Shown: piece by piece, positions 1-9,342 of the stretch
How positions within the stretch are numbered: position 1 is the stretch's first letter
Layout of the letters: each line of letters opens with the position of its first letter
From: Vicinamibacterales bacterium
GTDB taxonomy: Bacteria; Acidobacteriota; Vicinamibacteria; Vicinamibacterales; UBA2999
DNA length: 64,000 nucleotides
Reading direction: 5' to 3'
Assembly (NCBI GenBank): GCA_041659285.1
Contig: JBAZYO010000006.1
Span: 1-64,000, forward strand
Notes under the pieces: model-generated
Database searches by the model: none
Seen by the model: only the letters and a program-made list of their open reading frames with translations
What the model was told of the DNA's origin: nothing
Position numbers and translations under genes: made by a program

Positions 1-1000
1 GCTTCTCCCGCTCAATCCAGAAGCGGTATTCGACGTAGAGGTGCTTGATGGGCACGTCCGCCATCTGGTGACTAGTCAGGAAGTGCTGCATGAAGAGGTC
101 GCTTCGCGGGCGGATCAAACGGCCCTGCCGCACTTCTTGCCGCCAGAATTCATCATCGAACCGCTGCCAGTACTTCTCGTACAGCTCCTCCTGCGGCTCG
201 CCATTGCGGGCGGCCCTGAGGAATATGAAGTTCCGCAAGAGGTCAGCCGGCAGCAGCGGTTCGCCACGCGCGTTCAGGGTTTCAAAGATCACCTGCGCGT
301 CGTCTTCCCTTTCCAGATCAATCGCGACGACCTGCAGCGCGCTCTTGAGGGCCTGAAACGTCTCTTCAACCCTGACGGCGAGCGGCTGTTGCGCCGCCAG
401 TGGCGGTTCGGCGCCCGTGCCGAGGAAGAACTCCCGGAGCTGCGCGTCGAAGAACAGGTAGGCTTCAACCATCCGGGGCCGCGGATCATAGTGGCGGGCG
501 TACTTCTGCTTGCGGAGCGGATATTTCCGCTGAACCGCCTCACGCGATCCCAGGCCGACCACGTCGGTGAACTGCGGGCGGTCAAGCTGCGTCGGCCAGA
601 CCTTGAACTTGTCAACGTCCGGGTCGGCCATCATCCCCTTGTTGAACGTGTAGCCGTCCAGCTCGGTGGCGACTTCCTCGCAGCCATTCTCGCGGCAGAA
701 ATCGCGCAGCACGGCCAGGAATATCTGGAGCGTGATCAGGCGTTGTTGCCCGTCAATAACGTGACGTTTTTCGACGTGGGTGACGGGAGTCTGCTTCTGG
801 TCGAGGACCATCGCGCCCAGGAAATGCACGGGCGCGTCCTTGCGGCCCTCCAGCCATTCAGTGAACTTGCGCTCGATGTCCTCCCACAGCGGCTCCCATT
901 GCTGATCGCAGCTCCAGACGTACTGCCGCTGGAATAGCGGCACCTCGAAACGCATTTTCTTCTCGAAGAGAGTCAGCAGCGGGACGGCGTTCGCCTTCAT
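1..1000 (-). CDS. DUF262 domain protein (3' end beyond window)
   Basis: The N-terminal 333 residues of a DUF262 protein read leftward and run off the window edge. Visible motifs are the aromatic QRQYVW block (residues 24-29), IDGQQR (82-87) and a later FETLNARGEPLLPADLLRNF block, the usual DUF262 signature. DUF262 has a ParB/sulfiredoxin-like fold and is found in GmrSD-type and related anti-phage nucleases, usually followed by a DUF1524 HNH nuclease domain, which here would lie outside the window. ATG at 998-1000 is chosen because the conserved N-terminus starts right there. It sits downstream of the parB-like gene in the same direction. The role in defence is inferred from family and context. 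Confidence 0.85.
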   Translation of the reverse strand, partial: MKANAVPLLTLFEKKMRFEVPLFQRQYVWSCDQQWEPLWEDIERKFTEWLEGRKDAPVHFLGAMVLDQKQTPVTHVEKRHVIDGQQRLITLQIFLAVLRDFCRENGCEEVATELDGYTFNKGMMADPDVDKFKVWPTQLDRPQFTDVVGLGSREAVQRKYPLRKQKYARHYDPRPRMVEAYLFFDAQLREFFLGTGAEPPLAAQQPLAVRVEETFQALKSALQVVAIDLEREDDAQVIFETLNARGEPLLPADLLRNFIFLRAARNGEPQEELYEKYWQRFDDEFWRQEVRQGRLIRPRSDLFMQHFLTSHQMADVPIKHLYVEYRFWIEREK

Positions 1001-1073
1001 GCCGGGACGATAGCACGTCTTGATCGGGTCTCAGGCCTCAGCGCGTATCGCGTAAGCAACGGGAGGCGCAGAA

Positions 1074-1100
1074 GATGCCGGCCGTGTCAAGACCGGCATC
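1074..1100 (-). terminator. Inverted repeat after parB-like gene
   Basis: Eight-base arms (1074-1081 and 1093-1100) form a GC-rich hairpin with an 11-nt loop, 27 bases after the parB-like stop and before the DUF262 gene. There is no clear T-run, so this could be a weak terminator or a processing site. Confidence 0.35.
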
Positions 1101-1126
1101 CTGACGTTGCGGCGCGCTGACGCCGA

Positions 1127-2941
1127 TTACCGCAGCGGCGGCGGGAGCCAGCCGGTGCCGGCGATCTCGCGCTCGGCCAGCTTGGCGAGTTCGGCCTTCT
1201 TGAGGTTCGCCCAGGCAGGCGCCGGGGCTTGTTGCCTCGCTTCCCGCAGGGCTTCGAGCACCTGAGCCTTGCTCAGGCGGCTGAAGCAGTTGTCCGCGGT
1301 CGGCGTGAACCATGGGCTCATGTCGAGCTGGAGCGCGGTGGCGAGCTGGGCTGCGTGCATCAGCCTCGGGCTGTCAGGGCGGTCGGCCTTTATCTGCACG
1401 GCGTTGATCGTGCAGGCGGCGCAGAAGGTCAGGAGGTCGATGAGCACGGCCTGATCCTGCTCCAGGCACCACGCCCAAATGTCGGCGGGAGTGCCGGGGA
1501 TACGCTGGCCCCAGGTTTCGCGGGCGGCTTCGAGACGCTGGAAGGCGGTCGAGCCTTCCACGCGATGCAACGATTGCACCGTCGCCGAGAGCTTCAGCAC
1601 CGTATCGTGACGGTGGCCGAACACGTCCAGGACCGGTGCATAGGCCACGGCGGCAAGGCCCACACCCGGTGCGTCCAGGAGGCTTGCGGCAAGAGCCGCA
1701 GACCTGTGGGCGGTCAGGCTCTCCATGAGAGAGGCAGGCAATCCGGGCAACTGCTCTGCTCCGCCCTCGCCATCGGGCGTCTCCGATGTCCTGGCGTTCT
1801 TTGCCTTGCCGTCTTTCGGCATGTCCTCGCGCCGCACAAGCCCACGCTCGACCTTGACCTGGCCTTGATGGTCGATGGAGACAACGGCACCAGCGATGGC
1901 TAGCTGCTCTGGTGTCCAGACGTCTTCACGGTCGTTGAGTTCTTCGACGAGTTGCTCGATTTCGCAGAGACGCTCTGCCATCTGCCTGTCCTCGTCGGTC
2001 TCGCGCCATTTCTCCACGAGCCGGTCGTATTCCTGCGTCAGCTTGTCGAGCGTCTCTTGCTTCCCCTTGGTGAGAGGAGCCGGCTCGGCATGGATGCGTC
2101 TGTATTCGGCGCTTTGCTGGTATGCGAATTCCGCGGTGACCTGCACCCATTTCCAGCCCTCGGCGCGGATGGCTCCGGCATTCTTCTCGAGTCGTTCGGT
2201 GACGAGAGTGTCGAGCAGGGCCGGGTCTTCGATATAGATGCCGCTGTCGTCGTCGCTGAACAGGTCACGCTTCGTTGTGCCTCCGGCTTTTTCGTAAGCC
2301 TTGAGCGTCACGAATTTCACGCGCTTGTCGGTGGCTGCGATGTCGTTCTCGGTGAGGGCGGCACGGATTTCCGATGCTCCTTGCCACGGAGCCATCGCGG
2401 CGAAGACGCGCTCCTGCGCTTCGTGATCGTCGGTCACGGTAAACGCCATGACGTCCTCCAGCGTGAGGTCGGCGGCGCGGTAGGCTTTGAGGATTTTCGG
2501 GCTGACGCGGGCGAGCTTCAGGAGTTTGAGAACGTGGATTTCGGTTTTCCCGAAACGGGCAGAGATGTCGGTGGCGGGCAGGCCCTTGTCCGCAAGGCCG
2601 CGGAAGGCCTCGAACTGGTCGGCGGGGTGCATGTCTTCCCGCATGACGTTCTCGGCAAGGCTGATTTCGCTGGCGTCTTCGGCTTCGGTGATGCGACACG
2701 GAACGGCATGGGTTGCCTCGATGTCCCCGGCTTTGGCGAGCTGCTGCAGCGCCTTCAGCCGGCGGCCTCCGGCGACGACGGCGAACTTCTTCCCGTCCTT
2801 CCTGACGACAAGGTTCTGCTGCAGGCCGTGCGCCTTGATGCTCGCGGCCAGCTCGTCGATGCCGGCCTTGTTCTGCGTCTTGCGGACGTTGCCTTCCCAG
2901 GCGGTCAGCTTGTTCAGCGGGACGTTGATGATGTCAGTCAT
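1127..2941 (-). CDS. ParB-like nuclease/partition protein (604 aa)
   Basis: The N-terminal ParB domain has the GGRRLKAL motif and the AENVMREDMHPADQFEAF stretch that match the GERR and ENLQREDLNPIEEA boxes of ParB/RepB/Spo0J proteins, which bind CTP and slide on DNA. A helix-turn-helix region follows (FGKTEIHVLKLLKLARVS). The remaining roughly 400 residues have no motif I recognise and make it far longer than chromosomal ParB (about 300 aa), as is common on plasmids and integrative elements. ATG at 2941 is chosen over an upstream start because AAGGAGA lies seven bases before it. No parA is visible in the window, so segregation is uncertain; a role in element maintenance or regulation is equally possible. 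Confidence 0.85.
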   Translation of the reverse strand: MTDIINVPLNKLTAWEGNVRKTQNKAGIDELAASIKAHGLQQNLVVRKDGKKFAVVAGGRRLKALQQLAKAGDIEATHAVPCRITEAEDASEISLAENVMREDMHPADQFEAFRGLADKGLPATDISARFGKTEIHVLKLLKLARVSPKILKAYRAADLTLEDVMAFTVTDDHEAQERVFAAMAPWQGASEIRAALTENDIAATDKRVKFVTLKAYEKAGGTTKRDLFSDDDSGIYIEDPALLDTLVTERLEKNAGAIRAEGWKWVQVTAEFAYQQSAEYRRIHAEPAPLTKGKQETLDKLTQEYDRLVEKWRETDEDRQMAERLCEIEQLVEELNDREDVWTPEQLAIAGAVVSIDHQGQVKVERGLVRREDMPKDGKAKNARTSETPDGEGGAEQLPGLPASLMESLTAHRSAALAASLLDAPGVGLAAVAYAPVLDVFGHRHDTVLKLSATVQSLHRVEGSTAFQRLEAARETWGQRIPGTPADIWAWCLEQDQAVLIDLLTFCAACTINAVQIKADRPDSPRLMHAAQLATALQLDMSPWFTPTADNCFSRLSKAQVLEALREARQQAPAPAWANLKKAELAKLAEREIAGTGWLPPPLR

Positions 2942-3229
2942 GGTCTTCTCCTTTGGTTGCATTACCCTCTCGGGCGATGCCACCGATCCGCCAGGAGCGG
3001 GCGCGGCGTCCCACAGGAAAATTGGGGGCGACCTTCAGGGGGAACCGATTCTTCCTGTTGACGCGGCAAGCGCCCGCGGATGGCAGGGGGCAAGGTTGAC
3101 CGGAGGGTGATGCAGACCTTGATAGAGAAGTCACCGACAGTGCAATCGAAGACGCCTTGACGGTCGCCAACCAGGAGCGCAAGGTGCTGCGTCGAATGAG
3201 GCGATTAAGATGGTGACGGGTGAAATGAG
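2942..3229. other. Divergent intergenic region, 288 bp
   Basis: This region separates the leftward parB-like gene from the rightward DUF6998-like gene and must hold both promoters. Only the parB Shine-Dalgarno sequence (complement of tctcctt near 2947-2953) is clear. I see no convincing -35/-10 pair, repeat or RNA gene. Confidence 0.4.
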
Positions 3230-3610
3230 ATGAACGATGAACAGCGGATTCTGGCGATCCTGTCGGCGGCGAAGAGGCTTGCGCAGGAATACCGCGAGCT
3301 GACCGGAAAGCCTCTCGGCGTGACCGGCGAGGTTGCCGAGTACGAGGCCGCCCGGCTGCTGGGCGTCGAACTCACGCCAGCGCGGCATGCCGGTTACGAC
3401 GCGGTCCGTCGCAACGACGGGCGACGGTTCCAGATCAAAGGGCGGTGCATGCTGCCCGGCTCCAAGCCGGGACAACGACTCGGATCAATCGACATCGACA
3501 AGGAGTTCGACGCCGTGCTGATGGTACTGCTCGACGAGACTCTCGACGCCACAGCGATTTACGAGGCCGAACGGAAGGCCGTGGTCGCGGCGCTCACCGC
3601 GCCCGGGTAG
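3230..3610 (+). CDS. Small nuclease-like (DUF6998-type) protein, probably shortened by a TAG
   Basis: A 126-residue protein with the pattern LTGKPLGVTGEVAEYEAARL, then YDAVRRNDGRRFQIKGR, then PGQRLGSIDIDKEFDAVLMVLLDE. The spacing of Asp in YDAV and the QIK triplet resembles a reduced PD-(D/E)XK core, and I recall such proteins as DUF6998-like; no biochemical role is known to me. After the TAG at 3608-3610 the same frame continues for 27 codons with KARNEGGALAVSKF and SIGRLVW, which looks like the natural C-terminus of the family. The gene therefore seems to have lost its last segment through one nonsense mutation, unless the TAG is read through. It stands alone on the plus strand between minus-strand genes. 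Confidence 0.65.
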   Translation: MNDEQRILAILSAAKRLAQEYRELTGKPLGVTGEVAEYEAARLLGVELTPARHAGYDAVRRNDGRRFQIKGRCMLPGSKPGQRLGSIDIDKEFDAVLMVLLDETLDATAIYEAERKAVVAALTAPG

Positions 3611-3694
3611 AAGGCGCGGAACGAGGGCGGGGCGCTGGCCGTCAGCAAGTTCCGGAGTATCGGGCGCCTGGTCTGGTGCCGGCAGTGCTCGTGA
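3611..3694 (+). pseudogene. In-frame C-terminal remnant after TAG
   Basis: Same reading frame as the preceding gene, 27 codons to TGA at 3692-3694. The translation KARNEGGALAVSKFRSIG is what I would expect at the end of this family. It is either a relic after a nonsense mutation or the product of TAG read-through. Confidence 0.5.
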
Positions 3695-3723
3695 CGGCTC
3701 CCACGGCGGGTGGGCGACCCTCC

Positions 3724-6348
3724 TCAGGCAATCTTTTTTTGTCGGTCTCGCAACGCGGCAACCCAGTCCTTGAGCGCCTGGAGGTCCTGGATGATTTCAG
3801 TCGGCGGCGGTGGAACCGCGTTGCGCCCACTCGACGGATCATGTGCGTCGACAACGTCGCAGCACTTCCTGAATCCCGCATGAAAAGCGTCGCAGTCAGC
3901 TTCGTTCAGGACGGTTATTTTCTTGATGTTCTTCTGGTCGATGTAGTCCCGGTGACGCTGGACGACGCGGAATAGCGCGACATCCTCCAGCGCACGTTCC
4001 CACGAGGCACGGAGGCCGTCGTAGATTCCAGCCGCCTCGACGGCGTATTCCTCCTCCGCATTGTTCTCATACAGCTTCTTCGCCTCGCGCGTCGTTTTCT
4101 CAAGCTTGTCAATACGGTCTTCGACGCTCTGCGCTTTCCACGGCAGGCCCTCTGCGACCACACCCGCGCCCGCCGGCCCCCGGCTGACTGTCACGAGCTT
4201 CGCGGCACGCTTCTTCTCGTAAGCGAGGTCGTGGAGGTCGTTGACAAACACCAGATCGTGGGTAAACACAACGACCTGGCGGTGTTCCGCCTCCTCGACG
4301 AGGCGCTTGGCGACCTGCCTCCGCCACCGGTGGTCCAGAGATGACACAGGGTCATCGAACACGAAAGCCGAGAGGTGTGTCGCCGTGGCGACTTCCGTCA
4401 GGAACGCCGCCAGCGCGACGCAGGTCCGCTCACCCTCGCTCAGGATGTCCTTGATCTTCGCGTCTGGCTTCGCGAAGAGGCGCAGCTGATACTGCGGGGA
4501 GCCGTACTTGCCGCCGGAGCGGACGATTTCGACGCGCACTTTCTCAGCGGCCAGCTTGACGATCTCTTCCTGAAAACGGTCACGGAGCTTGGGCGTAATG
4601 ACGGTGTCCGCGATGTCGTTGCCGAGCTTCGTGATCGCGTTGGTCGCGGTGTCCGGGGCGCATTGCTGCAGGAAGTGAATGGACTTGAGACGGTCGATTT
4701 CCTCCTGGACCGTCTCCAACATGCCGCCGAGAAGTTCCCGGTCGGCAAGTTCCGCAAGGTCGGCTTCGAGTTTCTTGCGTTCGGCATCGCCCGCCGCATT
4801 CTGCAGCTCGACCGCGTACGCGCGGATCGTGCTTTCAAGAAGCGCCAGGTGGTGCCCGGGATTCGGCGGCGTTGCCGGCAGGGTGACTTCCTCGCCGCTG
4901 CCCAGGTTCTTAAGCAGAACGCACCTGCGGAGGCGGGCCGCCGCGAGGTAGCGGCGCGTCCGGCGCGCCAAGTCTGCGTCCTGAATCATCACTTCCCGCA
5001 GATTCGGCCGGAGGGCACGCGTGCCTATGCTGCATGAGGTAAGGTCCTGACGGGCTGTCTTCACGGCGGCTTCGGCCACCTGTGCCGCGCGCTCGGTGTC
5101 CTTACGGATGAACGCCTCGAACCGGACCATGCGATCGAGCGCCTCCGGCTGCAAAGTCTGCTGGCACAGAACACATCGGGCGTCCTTCTCAACCGCCGGG
5201 AACGGTTGTTCCGGATAGGCTGCTTCTGACGAATAGCGCCGAGCAGCCTCCCAGAGAGATCTCCAGACCTCGCTGCCGATGTCGGGCAGCGGTTCGCCAG
5301 AGAACGCTTTTTCGGCGGCCAGGCGCGCGGCTTCTCTCTTCTCCCCGGCGTCTCGATGGGCGGCGAACAAGGCCATCAGGGCGCTGTCGGCCGTTCGCGT
5401 TTCGATGTCCTTCAGTTCATCCAGAAGGGCTTTGATACTGTCGGCCTTGAGTGTCTGCTCGGCAAAGGCCTTCGCCGGATTCTTTGACAGGTCTTCCCGG
5501 AGACGCGCCAACCGCGCCGTCTCGTCTCCCGTTAGGGTTCCCATCGCACTGATCTTCAGAGGGTCGGTGTCGTGTTTCAGGGAGGCGAGCGCTTTGCCGA
5601 CCGCAGTGGTCTCCTTCCACGACGGCTTCAAGAAAAGAGGATTGCGGGCCTTTTCGAGCTGGGTCTGCTCCGTCGCCAGCGCCTCCTTAATGGACTGGCA
5701 GGCGCCCGCCAGTTCGTCTGGAATATCAAGGCCAAACGGCCGGAAGGCGACCTCGTTCTTTTCATTGATATGGACGGAGGCGCACTCGCTGTCGAAGACA
5801 CTGACGGCGGAGAGTGTCTTGTGGGGGCGATCAGCGTCGACCCACTTCTCCGGTGCAGGCGCTGCGCGCCCGATGGCGTATGAAATAGTGGCCGTCGCTC
5901 GCGCGGGGACGTTCTGTCCGTAGATGTTCCCCTCTATCTTGCCCGCGTGCCGGGCACGGCAGGCGCGCTTCAGGATTCGGGAGTAACCGGACTTGCCCGT
6001 GCCATTGTCGCCATAGATGATCGTGATGCCGCTCTGGGCGAATGTCAGCGTTTGGGCCGGTGCCAGGTTGTTGACCCCCTCTACGTCCGCGACCGACACC
6101 AGCGAGACAGAATCCCCCTGACCAGGATTGGCGGGCAGGTGACCTTTCGTCAGCGGAGACGGCTTAATCGCGACACTCGCCCCGTGCCCCTGCTTGCACA
6201 GGTCGAGAAGCTCCTTCCGGTCTTCGTCCGACAGTCGCCCGCCTGAAACGATCCGGCGCAGGGCGTCGCGCTGCCAGGCGGGGCGGTCTTTCGACCACTC
6301 AAGGATGGTGTCAAGAACGGTCTTCGGAGGAGGTGAAGGTTTCGTCAT
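3724..6348 (-). CDS. RloC/PrrC-like zinc-hook AAA ATPase (874 aa)
   Basis: An SMC/Rad50-like ATPase of the AAA_13 kind. Walker A is GDNGTGKS (113-120); a Rad50-type zinc hook CVLC is at 392-395 between helical segments; the ABC signature LSEGER is near 638 and Walker B VFDDPVSSLD near 660, followed by VVVFTHD. Past the ATPase, LRASWERALEDV gives Arg780-x3-Glu784 with later histidines (H799, H823), which resembles the Arg-Glu-His triad of the tRNA anticodon nucleases PrrC and RloC. RloC also has a zinc hook and sits by restriction systems. Here it lies 43 bp after the restriction endonuclease gene in the same direction, so it is probably co-transcribed. ATPase function is well supported; nuclease activity is inference. 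Confidence 0.8.
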   Translation of the reverse strand: MTKPSPPPKTVLDTILEWSKDRPAWQRDALRRIVSGGRLSDEDRKELLDLCKQGHGASVAIKPSPLTKGHLPANPGQGDSVSLVSVADVEGVNNLAPAQTLTFAQSGITIIYGDNGTGKSGYSRILKRACRARHAGKIEGNIYGQNVPARATATISYAIGRAAPAPEKWVDADRPHKTLSAVSVFDSECASVHINEKNEVAFRPFGLDIPDELAGACQSIKEALATEQTQLEKARNPLFLKPSWKETTAVGKALASLKHDTDPLKISAMGTLTGDETARLARLREDLSKNPAKAFAEQTLKADSIKALLDELKDIETRTADSALMALFAAHRDAGEKREAARLAAEKAFSGEPLPDIGSEVWRSLWEAARRYSSEAAYPEQPFPAVEKDARCVLCQQTLQPEALDRMVRFEAFIRKDTERAAQVAEAAVKTARQDLTSCSIGTRALRPNLREVMIQDADLARRTRRYLAAARLRRCVLLKNLGSGEEVTLPATPPNPGHHLALLESTIRAYAVELQNAAGDAERKKLEADLAELADRELLGGMLETVQEEIDRLKSIHFLQQCAPDTATNAITKLGNDIADTVITPKLRDRFQEEIVKLAAEKVRVEIVRSGGKYGSPQYQLRLFAKPDAKIKDILSEGERTCVALAAFLTEVATATHLSAFVFDDPVSSLDHRWRRQVAKRLVEEAEHRQVVVFTHDLVFVNDLHDLAYEKKRAAKLVTVSRGPAGAGVVAEGLPWKAQSVEDRIDKLEKTTREAKKLYENNAEEEYAVEAAGIYDGLRASWERALEDVALFRVVQRHRDYIDQKNIKKITVLNEADCDAFHAGFRKCCDVVDAHDPSSGRNAVPPPPTEIIQDLQALKDWVAALRDRQKKIA

Positions 6349-6391
6349 GTTGCGATTCGATTGGATATGGACGGGTGACGCACGGAGAGCC

Positions 6392-7471
6392 CTATTCCCA
6401 GTCAGCGAGCTTCTTGACCGCCTCTGCCTTTCCCTCGTGAAGCCGGATCAGGTTATCCGGCTCGGTGGCAAACCACACGAAAGCGCCCCACGCGAGGGAA
6501 TCAACCGTCTTCTTGAATGCGCCCTCGCTGCGGTCGAGATAGGCCGTGACGAACGCCACGTGCTCCTCGGGAAACCCGGCGTTATGTGCGAGCGCGGTGA
6601 GCGCTTCCTTCCTCTTGGGCGAGATCGGGCCGTCGGTTGCAACGACCTCGACAAAAACGAGCAGGGGATGCTTGGGGCCGAGATCGACGAGCACGATGTC
6701 AGGCAGGTTCTTGTCGGCCTGGATGTTGAGGCCGATGGATTTGGCCAGAGCCTCGTCGCGGGCGATGACCTGGTTCTTGCTCTCGCTCAGGAAGATCACG
6801 CCCGGGTGCTGTAGGAACCGCGCCGCGAATTCTTCGATGACCGCCTTCGAGATGAGGGAGCTGGCACCGGGGGCCATGCGTCGTGTTTCCCCGCTGGGAA
6901 ACTTGACCAAGACATGGTCGCCGCCCGCGATGGCGCCCTTGCGCATGATGGTGACGCGTGCGAGCGCGCCCGCCGTCAGGTTGTCCGCCTGCCAATCGCT
7001 GATCGCCTTGTCGAGCCCATCGCCCTGCAAGTCCGGCGCGAAGAGCGCGGCAAAGCCTGCCTGAAGGGCATAACGCGGCGCGGGTGACGTCGTTGGCAGG
7101 CCCGGACGTTCGATGATGGCGCCGTTCGTCGAAAGCCCGGCCCGGATCGTGTCGTCGCGAATGGACTCACGCGTGTTCACCGCGTACCAACGGCCGGGCG
7201 CCTCTCCTTTGCTGCTCTTGCGCGACTCTGCCTCCCAGGCAATCCTTGCACCGGCACTGACGTTCACCGACTGCGCATCCGTCATCCGCGTGACCTGGTC
7301 GGGCCGGAGCCACCGATCCGCCCCTTCCACTGCGCCGACGTACAGCATGACGAAGATGGTCTTGGCGGCGATTTCCCAGGTGCAGTTGTTCCGGTTCGGG
7401 CTGCCTTCCGGGAAGATGACTTGCAGACGCTTGTGGATTTCCTGGACAGGGATGACGGGCGGCAACGGCAT
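6392..7471 (-). CDS. BsuBI/PstI-type type II restriction endonuclease (359 aa)
   Basis: The C-terminal half carries the BsuBI/PstI family core: LPDIVLVDLG, then LLVFVEVVATDGPI, then KRKEALTAL (about residues 257-294), with acidic residues placed as in a PD-(D/E)XK-like nuclease. Known members cut CTGCAG, so that site is the first guess. Length is close to the family's (PstI 326, BsuBI 316). The ATG at 7471 overlaps the methylase stop as TGATG, so the pair is translationally coupled with the methylase made first; a GTG one codon earlier is possible. No truncation is seen. Confidence 0.88.
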   Translation of the reverse strand: MPLPPVIPVQEIHKRLQVIFPEGSPNRNNCTWEIAAKTIFVMLYVGAVEGADRWLRPDQVTRMTDAQSVNVSAGARIAWEAESRKSSKGEAPGRWYAVNTRESIRDDTIRAGLSTNGAIIERPGLPTTSPAPRYALQAGFAALFAPDLQGDGLDKAISDWQADNLTAGALARVTIMRKGAIAGGDHVLVKFPSGETRRMAPGASSLISKAVIEEFAARFLQHPGVIFLSESKNQVIARDEALAKSIGLNIQADKNLPDIVLVDLGPKHPLLVFVEVVATDGPISPKRKEALTALAHNAGFPEEHVAFVTAYLDRSEGAFKKTVDSLAWGAFVWFATEPDNLIRLHEGKAEAVKKLADWE

Positions 7472-9342
7472 CACGCGCCCTCTCCGAGGTAGAGAGCGCG
7501 CAGGTGCCGTTCAATCGTTTCGGGCTTCGCGTTTCGCTTCACGAGCGCTTCAAGATGGCTCATCTCGCTGACGGACGGCAGGGGTAATGCTTCGAGTTCA
7601 AACGCCGACACCGCGACGCTGCCGCTGATGCAGCGGAACGCGTGGTCCACGATTTCGGAATTGAGGACGGCCGCCACCACGGCGGGTGTCACGCCCGGCC
7701 GGCCGTTCAAGGGCCTGACCATGTTCAGGTGGTTCTCGACAACCACGCCGCCGCATTCCGCGATCAGCTCTTCGGGCAGCGCCGCGGCTATCAGCCGCCG
7801 GGATTGCTCCTTGGCCGTCGTGCGCTGAAGGAGCACGCACGGCTTGTCGATCGTGAGCCACTCGTCTCCCGGCAGGAGCTTGAAATAGGGCTCGTGGTTC
7901 TTCTTCTCGGCGCGGAACAGGAACTGGCCCGGCCCGGCGATGGCCTCGGACCAGATCAGCGGCATGGTGCTCTGCGACGGCCTCGACCTCAATTGCTCCT
8001 TGTGGCGGTTCCAGACAAGGGGGCCAGTGGAAATCTTGTATCCCCAATCCACCAGCCGCGTCTTCATCCGCGCCATCCCCGCAATCAGGGGTTTGTGCTC
8101 GGGGACACGCGGGATCAGCCATGGCCCCGACGGGTCGGCGGGAACCGCAAAGGCTCCGGCCTCCTCGATCGAGGCCTTTCCCTCCGTGGACACGGTGAGG
8201 TGGTGAACGGTTGCGGTCGCGGCCTGGCGCCCGCGACGGTAGGTGGCAAGCATCGTCTCTTGCTGGACGTTCTCGAAGACGCCCTTTCGCGTGGCGATGA
8301 AATCAACCGCGATGGGGGGCGCTTCGGCGGCCAGAAGGCCGCGCAGAGCCTTGAAGTACTCACCCGCCAGAAAACTCGTGGGCGTGACATAAGCGATGAC
8401 ACCGCCGGGGGCAGCCCAACGAAGGGCCAGATCGGTGAAGAGCCCGTAAAGATTGGCGTGCCCATAGAGGCTGCGGCGGTAGTGTTCGCGCAGCCGGGCG
8501 TTCAGCGTGACACGGCCGTAAGGCGGATTTCCGATCACCAGGTCGAAGGCGTCGTCGCGCGGTTCCTGCTCCAGGCTGTCGCACACGGTCACGAGCCGCG
8601 GCAGCTTGCGGCGGGCTGCGCGGCAGACCTCGGCCATGGTCACTTCAAGGAACACCTGCGACATCCACGCGGCAAACGGGTCGATCTCGAAGCCGCGCAG
8701 CCGCCGGCTGATGCTCTCCACGACCTCGGCCGGGCTGCGGCCTTTCAGCGCTTCGATCATCTTCTGCGCGGTGGGCGCGAGAAACGCCCCGCCGCCGCAG
8801 GCCGGGTCGAGGACGCGGCAACTCGCCCAATCCACGCCGGCTTCCGTCGCCATCTGAATCAGCCGGTCTGAAAGAGCAGGGGGCGTGTAGAAGATCCCCA
8901 GGGTGCCGCGCATGGCCTGGGGAAGCATCGCGGTGTAGGTGATGCTCAACCAGTAGCCCGCGGAAATCGGGTCCAGCGCAGCGGCCTCCGAGCCGATCGT
9001 CTCCGCGACCGCAGCCGTGCGGGAATCGAGCCGGGCGGCGGCGATTCCCTCGGGCAGCGCGCTTGGCGTGACGGGAATCCCTGTTCGCGCGGAGAACCTG
9101 TCAACAAACACCCGGATGGCTTCGGCCATGAAACCGCAGGCCGCCGCCGTGCGCTTGGCCGAGCCGAAGCGTTCCGTCCATTCGGTCGCCGCGAGTCGAG
9201 CGGACCTGAAGCTGCCGTTCGGGCTCAACCGCAGGACTTGGCCTGCAGATGAATACGGCGGCTCGCCCGCCGGGAGCCCTCCGTGGCGGGGTCCCGTGAT
9301 GACGCGCGCCGAAACGGCGATCTGTTGATGACTCTGCCTCAT
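7471..9342 (-). CDS. N6-adenine DNA methyltransferase of the R-M system (623 aa)
   Basis: SAM-binding motif I is DPACGGGAF (179-187) and the catalytic motif IV is NPPYGR (272-277), the form used by gamma-class N6-adenine methylases such as M.PstI and M.BsuBI. A TaqI-like target-recognition region follows. It should protect the sites cut by the next gene's enzyme. At 623 residues it is about 120 longer than M.PstI/M.BsuBI, the extra length being an N-terminal extension. ATG at 9342 overlaps the stop of the upstream ribbon-helix-helix gene as ATGA, so regulator, methylase and endonuclease form one coupled operon. Confidence 0.9.
   Translation of the reverse strand: MRQSHQQIAVSARVITGPRHGGLPAGEPPYSSAGQVLRLSPNGSFRSARLAATEWTERFGSAKRTAAACGFMAEAIRVFVDRFSARTGIPVTPSALPEGIAAARLDSRTAAVAETIGSEAAALDPISAGYWLSITYTAMLPQAMRGTLGIFYTPPALSDRLIQMATEAGVDWASCRVLDPACGGGAFLAPTAQKMIEALKGRSPAEVVESISRRLRGFEIDPFAAWMSQVFLEVTMAEVCRAARRKLPRLVTVCDSLEQEPRDDAFDLVIGNPPYGRVTLNARLREHYRRSLYGHANLYGLFTDLALRWAAPGGVIAYVTPTSFLAGEYFKALRGLLAAEAPPIAVDFIATRKGVFENVQQETMLATYRRGRQAATATVHHLTVSTEGKASIEEAGAFAVPADPSGPWLIPRVPEHKPLIAGMARMKTRLVDWGYKISTGPLVWNRHKEQLRSRPSQSTMPLIWSEAIAGPGQFLFRAEKKNHEPYFKLLPGDEWLTIDKPCVLLQRTTAKEQSRRLIAAALPEELIAECGGVVVENHLNMVRPLNGRPGVTPAVVAAVLNSEIVDHAFRCISGSVAVSAFELEALPLPSVSEMSHLEALVKRNAKPETIERHLRALYLGEGA

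Noticed and set aside
41..937. Plus-strand reading frame of 298 codons
   Set aside because: It is the antisense of the DUF262 gene, whose motifs are clear on the minus strand.
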